From NCBI GenBank assembly GCA_002746935.1, contig PDRW01000007.1, positions 1-45,827 of the forward strand: a stretch of 45,827 bases of DNA. The letters run 5' to 3'. Both the position numbers and the translations under genes were made by a program. Every line of letters starts with the position of its first letter. Within the stretch, counting starts at the first letter, position 1. Positions 35,683 to 42,449 of the stretch are shown piece by piece. A model generated the notes under the pieces. The model searched no databases and had not been told where the DNA came from. It saw only the letters and a list, made by a program, of their open reading frames with translations. The DNA comes from Rhodobacterales bacterium (GTDB taxonomy: Bacteria > Pseudomonadota > Alphaproteobacteria > Rhodobacterales > Rhodobacteraceae).

Positions 35683-35895
35683 ATGAACAAGGCGATCAGA
35701 CGCACACTTCTCTCGGCTCTGTGCTCTGTGTCGGTCCTTGCCATCCCCGCCAGCGTCAGCGCTGATTCCATGTCGGGTATGTCCGGCATGGGCGGCATGT
35801 CTGGAATGTCCGGCATGGGCGGCATGTCGGGTATGTCCGGCATGGACGGCATGTCGGGTATGTCCGGCATGGAAGGCAAAGAGAAGAGCCACTAA
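35683..35895 (+). CDS. Exported methionine-rich Met-x-Gly repeat protein
   Basis: The product is 70 residues: a 27-residue signal peptide (start MNKAIRRTLL, end SVSA) and a mature part of about 43 residues. The mature part consists of twelve Met-x-Gly triplets, x being mostly Ser. A higher-order 9-residue unit MSGMSGM(G/D/E)G occurs four times, mirrored by four 27-bp DNA repeats (35770-35877). A charged tail, EGKEKSH, follows. Methionine occupies every third position. The ribosome site, TAAGGAGG, is the best in the window, so high expression is likely. Similar composition occurs in copper/silver-binding proteins and in periplasmic oxidant-scavenging peptides; the function here is unknown. Confidence 0.85.
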   Translation: MNKAIRRTLLSALCSVSVLAIPASVSADSMSGMSGMGGMSGMSGMGGMSGMSGMDGMSGMSGMEGKEKSH

Positions 35896-35905
35896 GCCCT
35901 TTTCC

Positions 35906-35956
35906 GACCGGCACCGCCGGTCTTGAAAAATCCGGAGGGGCGTCCATCGCCCCTCC
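35906..35956 (+). terminator. Two consecutive intergenic hairpins after the Met-rich gene
   Basis: GACCGGC/GCCGGTC (35906-35922, 3-nt loop) is followed by GGAGGGGCG/CGCCCCTCC (35934-35956, 5-nt loop, 9-bp stem). Neither has a T-run. They could protect or process the small-gene message and set a step-down in expression before the cytochrome gene. Confidence 0.6.
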
Positions 35957-35988
35957 AACCGCTGAACCTTTTGGCAAGCGAGCCCCAG

Positions 35989-37563
35989 ATGAAACTGCTT
36001 GAATCCATCCTGCGCTGGATTGCGGTTCTGTTCTTCGCTATGACCGGTGTGCTGGCCCTCGTTTGGGTCGGCGTCATTGCCGTTTCTGCGATCAAACCCA
36101 ATCCCGAAGAACCCGCTGCAACAACTGCGGCGGCAACAACCGAAGCCCCTCTCGAAACCGCGGCCACCACGTCATCAGGTTCGCCTGAAGAGGCTTCTGA
36201 TAGTGTCGCCAGTGCCCCTGCACCAGCCATCGTGACGGTGAGCGCGGATGCGGGAGCAAAGGTTTTCAAGAAATGCAAGTCCTGCCACGACGCGGCAGAA
36301 GACGGCAAGGACAAGACCGGCCCCAATCTTTGGGACGTGATCGACCGGCCGGCGGCGGCGTCGGAGGGGTTCAAGTATTCCGATGCGATGCTTGCCCGCG
36401 CGGGCGAGCCCTGGACGGTCGACCAGTTGAAAGTCTTCCTCGCCGATCCCAAGGGCACCGTTCCCGGGACGGCGATGAGCTTCGGGGGCCTCAAGAAAGA
36501 GGCCGATATTCTCAATCTGATCGCCTTTCTCGGGCAGCAATCGGCGAACCCGCGCGACGTCGTCGCGTTGGGGCTGGCAAGCGCCGAAGCGGCCGCGGCC
36601 GCGGCCGCGGCTGAAGCGGCTCCGGCAGCCGAAGCCGCCGAGACCGAAGTGGCGGAAGCCGAAACCGGATCGGATGAGATCGAATATGACGATGTGCCCT
36701 GGCCGGAGGGCGTCACTTACGTGAACCCGCCCGAACCGACCGAGGCCGAACGCGAAGCCATTGCGGCCCGGGTCGCCGCGCTCAAGGAAGAGATCAAGGG
36801 CATCGACTACGAACGCGCCCGCTTCCACCCGCTGCACTTCCCGCCCGCGATCGAAAAGGCGAGCAACGAGGAATGCCTGGTCTGCCACCAGGAGGTTCTC
36901 AGCTACAAGCCGCGCGAAATGTCGCCGGCCGGTGTGCCGGTGGATGCGACGCTGGCATGGTACCAGACCCTCGACACCTATGAAGGCCCGCAATCGACCT
37001 TCCACTACCGTCACCTCGAAAGCGATTTCGCCAGGACGGTGATGAACCTCGAGTGCACCTTCTGCCACAAGGGCAACGATCCGCGCGAAGAAAGCCCGGA
37101 CATCATTCCGGACCGTATGCCGTTCACCGCGGCCGCGATCCCGGAATTCACCCTGCGCAAGATGGTGAACCCTTCGGAAACCTGCCTGCGCTGCCATGGC
37201 GCGATGCCGGATCCGGAAAACATCATGGGCCTCGCCGGTCCGTGGCATGAGATCCGCGAAGACATGGAATGGCCCGAAGCGCCCAACGGCTGCATGAGCT
37301 GCCATGCCGACAGCTTCCGTACCGCGCGCCACAATGTGAGCTATCTGAACGCGCTCAACATTGAGGAATACGCGCGCGCCGGATCTTCGGATGTGTGCTA
37401 CGGCTGCCACGGCGGGCGTGCCTGGTACCGGATTTCCTATCCGTATCCGCGTCACGTCTGGCCGACGATGGAAGACATGGTGGGCACGGAAGTGCCGGAA
37501 TGGGCGGCGGACCGCCCGACTGAATCGGAGCCGCAATATGCGCTTCCGACACTCGAGGAATGA
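35989..37563 (+). CDS. Membrane-anchored six-heme c-type cytochrome (class I cytochrome fused to a five-heme module)
   Basis: The product is 524 residues. One N-terminal transmembrane helix (about 9-35, start MKLLESILRW) and an Ala/Thr/Pro-rich spacer precede a class I cytochrome c domain (about 85-190; C96-K-S-C-H100, Met ligand M163 in TAMSFGG). An Ala/Glu-rich linker (198-230) follows. The C-terminal module (about 265-490) has five CxxCH sites: 296-300, 356-360, 399-403, 435-439 and 470-474. The first domain resembles the membrane-anchored cytochrome that links bc1 to oxidases in Paracoccus, and the second recalls multiheme partners of molybdoenzymes. Likely role: periplasmic electron carrier for the enzyme encoded next. 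The ATG at 35989 is chosen by the membrane helix; the ribosome site is weak. Confidence 0.88.
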   Translation: MKLLESILRWIAVLFFAMTGVLALVWVGVIAVSAIKPNPEEPAATTAAATTEAPLETAATTSSGSPEEASDSVASAPAPAIVTVSADAGAKVFKKCKSCHDAAEDGKDKTGPNLWDVIDRPAAASEGFKYSDAMLARAGEPWTVDQLKVFLADPKGTVPGTAMSFGGLKKEADILNLIAFLGQQSANPRDVVALGLASAEAAAAAAAAEAAPAAEAAETEVAEAETGSDEIEYDDVPWPEGVTYVNPPEPTEAEREAIAARVAALKEEIKGIDYERARFHPLHFPPAIEKASNEECLVCHQEVLSYKPREMSPAGVPVDATLAWYQTLDTYEGPQSTFHYRHLESDFARTVMNLECTFCHKGNDPREESPDIIPDRMPFTAAAIPEFTLRKMVNPSETCLRCHGAMPDPENIMGLAGPWHEIREDMEWPEAPNGCMSCHADSFRTARHNVSYLNALNIEEYARAGSSDVCYGCHGGRAWYRISYPYPRHVWPTMEDMVGTEVPEWAADRPTESEPQYALPTLEE

Positions 37564-37574
37564 GGACGGAAAAG

Positions 37575-40124
37575 ATGAAAGATGTGAAGGACACTTCCCC
37601 CGCCGTCTCCCGTCGCGCATTTCTGCAAAGCAGCGCGGCGGTGGCCGGAAGCACCCTGGTGCTGGGCGCCGGTGCCGACGAGGCCCAGGCCTTTGCCTAC
37701 GAGCCCTACCCGACGGATGACGAGCTCGAAACGGTCGTCACCTCCTGCGCTCACAACTGTGGCTCGCGCCACATGCTTGTGGCGCACAAGAAGGGCGACG
37801 TGATCGTGCGGATCAGCACCGATGACGGCACCTATCAGGGCGATGCCTACGGCACCGACACCGAAGCAAAACCCCAGGTGCGCGGCTGCCTGCGCGGCCG
37901 CTCCTACCGGTTGCGGCTCTACAGCCCCGAACGTCTGCTCTACCCGATGAAGCGGGTCGGCAAGCGCGGCGAGGCCAAGTTCAAGCGGGTCAGCTGGGAC
38001 GAGGCACTCGGGGACATCGCCCAGCGCATGGTCTATATCAAGAACAAGTACGGCCCCACCGCGCTTGTGGACCAGAGCTATGCCGGGGCGTCTTACGGCG
38101 TGTTGCACAAGTCGGACCAGATCGAGGGCCTTCTGGGGCGCTTCCTCGGCATGTTCGGCTGCCGGACCAACAGCTGGTCGGTCCCGTCCTATCAGGGCAC
38201 GACCTTCTCCAGCCGGATCACCTACGGCACCATCGAGGACGGCAACGAAGACGACGCCTACGCCCATACCAAGCTGATGATCATGTGGGGCTGGAACCCG
38301 GCCTACACATTCCATGGCGGCAATACCTTCTATTACCTGCGCATGGCCAAGCAGCGGGGCTGCAAGTTCGTGCTGGTGGATCCGCAATATACCGACTCGG
38401 CGGCGGCCTATGACGCCTGGTGGATCCCGATCAGGCCCAATACCGATGCGGCGATGATGGCCGGCATGGCCTACCACATCTGGGACAACAACTGGCACGA
38501 TCAGGCCTTCATCGACCGCTTCGTGCAGGGTATGGACCCGGGCACCATGCCGGGCTGGGCGCAAGGCCAGGAGAGCTTCAAGGAGTATATCTTCGGCGAG
38601 CGTGACGGCATTCCCAAGACCCCGGAATGGGCCTCGGAAATCTGCGGTGTCTCGGCTGACGACATCAGGAAGCTCGCGGAAATGTATGCAAACACCAAGC
38701 CTGCCGCGCTGAAGGCAAGCTGGGCGCCGGGGCGCAACGCCTATGGCGAGCAATACAACCGCATGGCGGCCGCGCTTCAGGCGATGACCGGCAATGTCGG
38801 CATCCTTGGCGGCTGCGCCGAGGGCGTGGGCAAGGGCTTCCACTCCGAAGGGGTCGCCTACCCCTATGACGAGTTCGCCAATGTCTGGTATGCGGCGATC
38901 AAGTCCGACCGCTGGGCCCATGCGGTGCTGAACTATCCGAACGTCAAACGTGAGGAAATCGGCTGCTGGCCCAAGGGTGACGGCCACCCGATGGACGGGG
39001 TGATCCCCAACATCCGCGGCATCTTCTGGCAGGGATCGGACTGGTTCAACCAGTTGACCAACATCAACAAGGAAATCGAAGCGATCCGCAAGCTGGAAGC
39101 CGAAGGCGAGATGGAAAGCCTGTTCGTCTGCATGGACAGCACCATCACGCCGACCGGCATCTGGGCGGACTACATCCTGCCCATCGCCACCCATTTCGAG
39201 CGGCACGATGTGGCGCTGCCCTGGTACAAGGGGCATTACTACATCCACCGTCCGGTGGTGATCCAGCCCATGGGCGAGAGCAAGACCGACTTTCAGGTCT
39301 TCACCGAACTGGCCTACCGGCTGGGCTTCGGCGAGCGCTACAACCCGAAGGCGAACCGCAACTACTTCTTCGATCCGACCGCGGTGGACGAGGCCTATCT
39401 GGTGGATTGGTGGCACAAGGTGCAGCACCATCAGGGCGCCGAAATCTCCTGGGAGGAATTCAAGAGGCGCGGGGTCTACAAGTTCATGCTGCCCGAGCCG
39501 CATGTGGCCTTCCGCAAGCAGATCGAGGAGGGGGCGCCCTTCAACACCGCGAGCGGCAAGATCGAGATCTTCTCCGGCCAGCTGGCGCAGATCACCGACT
39601 GGACCAAGACCCAGTACGGGTATCACATCCCGGCGATCCCGAAATGGATCGAACCCTGGGAGAGCCTGAACCATCCGCTGACCGAGAAGTTCCCCTTCCA
39701 CATGGTCAGCCCGCACCCGCGCTGGCGGACCCACTCGATCTTCAACAACATCCCGTGGCTGCGCGAAACCTTCAGCCAGGAAACCACCATGAACGCCTCC
39801 GATGCCCGCAAGCTGGGCATCAAGACCGGCGACATCGTGGAATGCTGGAACGACCGCGGCAGGGTGGTCACGCCGGTCTATGTGACCGAGCGCTGCATGC
39901 CGGGCGTGGTGGTGTTGCACGAAGGGGCCTGGATGGACCTCGACGAAGACGGCGTCGACCGCGCGGGCAACCCCGACTTCCTGACGAACGACAATCCGTC
40001 GCCCGCCGGGGCCTTCGCCTACAACACGGTGCTGTGCAACGTGAAGAAGTCGGACCTGAGCCACCGGCCCGGGTGGGATCAACTCGCGACCGCGCGGAGC
40101 CATGTGTTCCGCCGCGACATGTGA
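37575..40124 (+). CDS. Tat-exported DMSO-reductase-family molybdoenzyme, DmsA-like catalytic subunit
   Basis: The product is 849 residues. The Tat signal SRRAFLQ (12-18) ends near AQA-FA. The protein then follows the DmsA/YnfE pattern: N-terminal iron-sulfur motif at C58, C62, H66 and C105 (VRGCLRGRSYR), YPMKRVGKRGEAKF, VDPQYTDSAAAYDAWWIPIRPNTDAA, KTPEWASEICGV and a C-terminal pterin-binding domain (HPRWRTHS). The usual third Cys of the CxxxCxxxC motif is His66. The likely molybdenum ligand is a Ser near 205 (SVPSYQG), where DmsA has Ser. The substrate cannot be told. The ATG at 37575 has GAGGACGGA upstream; ATG 37560, overlapping the cytochrome stop, is the alternative. A DmsC-like anchor gene is absent. 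Confidence 0.92.
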   Translation: MKDVKDTSPAVSRRAFLQSSAAVAGSTLVLGAGADEAQAFAYEPYPTDDELETVVTSCAHNCGSRHMLVAHKKGDVIVRISTDDGTYQGDAYGTDTEAKPQVRGCLRGRSYRLRLYSPERLLYPMKRVGKRGEAKFKRVSWDEALGDIAQRMVYIKNKYGPTALVDQSYAGASYGVLHKSDQIEGLLGRFLGMFGCRTNSWSVPSYQGTTFSSRITYGTIEDGNEDDAYAHTKLMIMWGWNPAYTFHGGNTFYYLRMAKQRGCKFVLVDPQYTDSAAAYDAWWIPIRPNTDAAMMAGMAYHIWDNNWHDQAFIDRFVQGMDPGTMPGWAQGQESFKEYIFGERDGIPKTPEWASEICGVSADDIRKLAEMYANTKPAALKASWAPGRNAYGEQYNRMAAALQAMTGNVGILGGCAEGVGKGFHSEGVAYPYDEFANVWYAAIKSDRWAHAVLNYPNVKREEIGCWPKGDGHPMDGVIPNIRGIFWQGSDWFNQLTNINKEIEAIRKLEAEGEMESLFVCMDSTITPTGIWADYILPIATHFERHDVALPWYKGHYYIHRPVVIQPMGESKTDFQVFTELAYRLGFGERYNPKANRNYFFDPTAVDEAYLVDWWHKVQHHQGAEISWEEFKRRGVYKFMLPEPHVAFRKQIEEGAPFNTASGKIEIFSGQLAQITDWTKTQYGYHIPAIPKWIEPWESLNHPLTEKFPFHMVSPHPRWRTHSIFNNIPWLRETFSQETTMNASDARKLGIKTGDIVECWNDRGRVVTPVYVTERCMPGVVVLHEGAWMDLDEDGVDRAGNPDFLTNDNPSPAGAFAYNTVLCNVKKSDLSHRPGWDQLATARSHVFRRDM

Positions 40125-40145
40125 CGCGCGGAGAGGAGAACCGAT

Positions 40146-40820
40146 ATGGTCAACAAGATTGACAAGGCACGGATCCGCGAAAATGTCGCGCGGATGAAAC
40201 GCGAGCCCTACAAGCCGGTTGTGCCGGACATGCAGATGGGCTTCGTGCACAACAACGTGGATTGCATTGGCTGCCGGGCCTGCGAAATGGCCTGCAAGGA
40301 CAAGAACGGCCTCAATGCCGGGCCACGGTTCCGGCGGGTGCAGTACATCGAGGGCGGGACGTTCCCGGATGTCTTCGCCTTCAAGGTCAACATGTCGTGC
40401 AACCACTGCGCGGAACCGGCCTGTCTGCCCGCCTGCCCCACCGGCGCGATCTTCAAGCGCCAGGACAACGGCGTGGTCGACATCGACTCGACGCTCTGCA
40501 TCGGCTGCCGCAAATGCGAAGCGGCCTGCCCCTTCGGGGCGCCGCAGTTCGATGTCCACGAAAACGTGGTGAAGAAGTGCAACATGTGCATCGACGAGCT
40601 GGAGGCGGGGCGCAAACCCTATTGCGTTGCCGCCTGCATGATGCGGGTGCTCGACGTCGGGCCGATCACCGAGATCGCCGACGGCACTTACGACACCAAG
40701 GCCGTCGGCCCGAATGATCACGTGGTGCGCCAGGTGAAGTCCATGGCCGACCCGGAGCTGACCAACCCGTCGATCCGGTTCGTGCCGCATTCCAAGGCGG
40801 TGGTCGACAGTGGACAGTAG
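40146..40820 (+). CDS. DmsB-like four-cluster iron-sulfur electron-transfer subunit
   Basis: The product is 224 residues without an export signal, to be co-exported with the catalytic subunit. Sixteen Cys in four groups are present: CIGCRACEMAC, CNHCAEPACLPAC, CIGCRKCEAAC and CNMC...YCVAAC. This is the standard layout for four [4Fe-4S] clusters of the DmsB/NrfC/PhsB family. It passes electrons between the catalytic subunit and the cytochrome (inferred). The ribosome site GGAGAA precedes the ATG. Confidence 0.93.
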   Translation: MVNKIDKARIRENVARMKREPYKPVVPDMQMGFVHNNVDCIGCRACEMACKDKNGLNAGPRFRRVQYIEGGTFPDVFAFKVNMSCNHCAEPACLPACPTGAIFKRQDNGVVDIDSTLCIGCRKCEAACPFGAPQFDVHENVVKKCNMCIDELEAGRKPYCVAACMMRVLDVGPITEIADGTYDTKAVGPNDHVVRQVKSMADPELTNPSIRFVPHSKAVVDSGQ

Positions 40821-41559
40821 CACCCCGACCGCGGCCCAGGCTGCCGAACGGGTCGGGCCGCTCGCCGATGGGCTCGACGTTCTGATCCGCTTCCATGACC
40901 GTGAGGTCGATGCGGAACTCCTCGGCGAGCTGGCCCGCTACGACATCGCCGCCGGGCTGGTGGGGCTTTTTCAGGGCCCCGCCGGTCAGGCGGCGGCCTC
41001 GGATCTGAAAGCGGCGCTGGACAATCTGGGCATTTCACCGCCAGCCGAAGCGCTGGATGCCTTGGCCATCGACTACGCGGATCTGTTCCTCACCCATGCT
41101 TACCGGGTGTCGCCAAGCGCGTCGGTCTGGCTCACCGAAGACCGGCTCGAACGGCAAATGCCGATGTTCGACGTCCGCGACTGGTATGAGCATTACCATG
41201 TGTCGGTGCCCAACTGGCGGATCCGGGCCGACGACCATCTGGTGCATGAGCTGCAATTCGTCACCCACCTCTGCCGCCTTGGCGGCGAGGTGGCGCTGGC
41301 TGACGCGGGGCGCTTTCTGGACCTGCATGTGCTCCCCTGGGCGCCGGAATTCTGCCGCCGCGCGGCGGAACGGGTCCGGGAACCGCTTTACCGGGCGGTC
41401 ATGCAACTGACCCTCGCGGCTCTGGAAGACCTGCGCCAGACCCTCGAAGAGGCGACCGGCAAGCCACGCCAGGTGCGCGAGGCCTTGCCGCTGGACACCC
41501 AGCGCACACCGGACCCCGAAGACGTGGCCTATATGCCCGGGGTCGCCGAAAGCTGGTGA
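40810..41559 (+). CDS. TorD/DmsD-family chaperone for the molybdoenzyme
   Basis: The product is 249 residues, mostly helical. The TorD-family pattern Y-x2-LF...P-x-x-S...(D)DH-x3-EL-x-F is present as DYADLFLTHAYRVSPSASVWL and ADDHLVHELQFVTHLC. Such proteins bind the Tat signal of the apoenzyme and help cofactor insertion in the cytosol before export. The start is GTG at 40810, overlapping the previous gene by 11 bp. Confidence 0.88.
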   Translation: MDSSTPTAAQAAERVGPLADGLDVLIRFHDREVDAELLGELARYDIAAGLVGLFQGPAGQAAASDLKAALDNLGISPPAEALDALAIDYADLFLTHAYRVSPSASVWLTEDRLERQMPMFDVRDWYEHYHVSVPNWRIRADDHLVHELQFVTHLCRLGGEVALADAGRFLDLHVLPWAPEFCRRAAERVREPLYRAVMQLTLAALEDLRQTLEEATGKPRQVREALPLDTQRTPDPEDVAYMPGVAESW

Positions 41560-42449
41560 GCGCCATGGCCGCGCAAAAGGCCCGCCCGCTGTTTCGCGAT
41601 GGGATCATGATCCTGCCGCTGATGCCGGGCGGGGCCGGACCCGGGGGCGCCCAGCCCCCGGCCTCCCCTGCCCCCGCGGGCGCCCGGCCTGCGGCCTCCT
41701 CGCCATCTCCCGAAGCCCTGCATGCCATGCTCGACAGCTTCGCCGGGGCCTGGCTCGACGGCTGCCGCCGGGTGCTGATGCTCACCGGCGCGAGCGATCC
41801 CGCCTGGTGCGACGCAGCCCGGCGGTTCAACGCCCTGCTCGCCTCGCGCGGGCTCGAGCCCATGGCCCTGCGCAAGGCGTCGCAAAGCTCCAGAGCGGCG
41901 CGGACCGTGCATTCCCTGTTCGCGGAAGCCGGGTCGCTGCCGCGCCGCGAAAGCCTCCTTGGCGCGCTCGCCGCAGGCTCCCCGGATACCGGGCCCGACA
42001 CCGGTGGCGGCATTGGTGACGGCTTCGACACCCGCCCCGCCCTTGCCCGGATCCAGTCCGCCGAAGCCACAGCCGAAGGCGTGCTTTTCGCCATCGTGCC
42101 CCGGATCGACCCGGACCTTTGCTCCGGCTGTGACGCCTGCGTGCGGATCTGCCCGCCCGAAGCGCTGACCCTCATCGACACCCCCGGCGGCCTATCGGCC
42201 TATCATGTGGACCCGGAATCATGCGATGCTTGTGGCCTGTGTGAGAGCGTTTGCGAAGAGTCAGCGATCCGGTTGGAAACAATGGCCCTGGCACCCAAAG
42301 ATATTCCCCTGCAAAGCTGGGCCTGCCGGGCCTGCGGCGTGGCGGTGCACGGGCCGCAGGCGGCGGCCGAGGGCCGCGCACAAGACGGGCTTTGCCGCAT
42401 CTGCGCCCGGACCGGGCATCACAAGAAGCTGTTTCAGGTTCTGTCGTGA
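41556..42449 (+). CDS. Ferredoxin-type (2[4Fe-4S]) protein with a C-terminal Cys4 motif
   Basis: The product is 297 residues. The N-terminal half is Pro/Ala-rich, with a Trp/Cys helix (LMLTGASDPAWCDAARRF). The second half holds two ferredoxin motifs, CSGCDACVRICPPEAL and CDACGLCESVCEESAI, then a CRAC...CRIC pair that may bind zinc or iron-sulfur. It has no signal peptide, so it is cytosolic. It resembles NapF-like proteins thought to help reductase maturation; that role is inferred. The start is GTG 41556 (overlapping the stop as GTGA) or ATG 41565. Confidence 0.8.
   Translation: MSAMAAQKARPLFRDGIMILPLMPGGAGPGGAQPPASPAPAGARPAASSPSPEALHAMLDSFAGAWLDGCRRVLMLTGASDPAWCDAARRFNALLASRGLEPMALRKASQSSRAARTVHSLFAEAGSLPRRESLLGALAAGSPDTGPDTGGGIGDGFDTRPALARIQSAEATAEGVLFAIVPRIDPDLCSGCDACVRICPPEALTLIDTPGGLSAYHVDPESCDACGLCESVCEESAIRLETMALAPKDIPLQSWACRACGVAVHGPQAAAEGRAQDGLCRICARTGHHKKLFQVLS

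Noticed and set aside
37452-40823. A reverse-strand open frame of 1123 codons opposite the molybdoenzyme and DmsB-like genes
   Set aside because: Codon-position bias of the true genes keeps the opposite frame open. The translation has no recognisable domain and no ribosome site.
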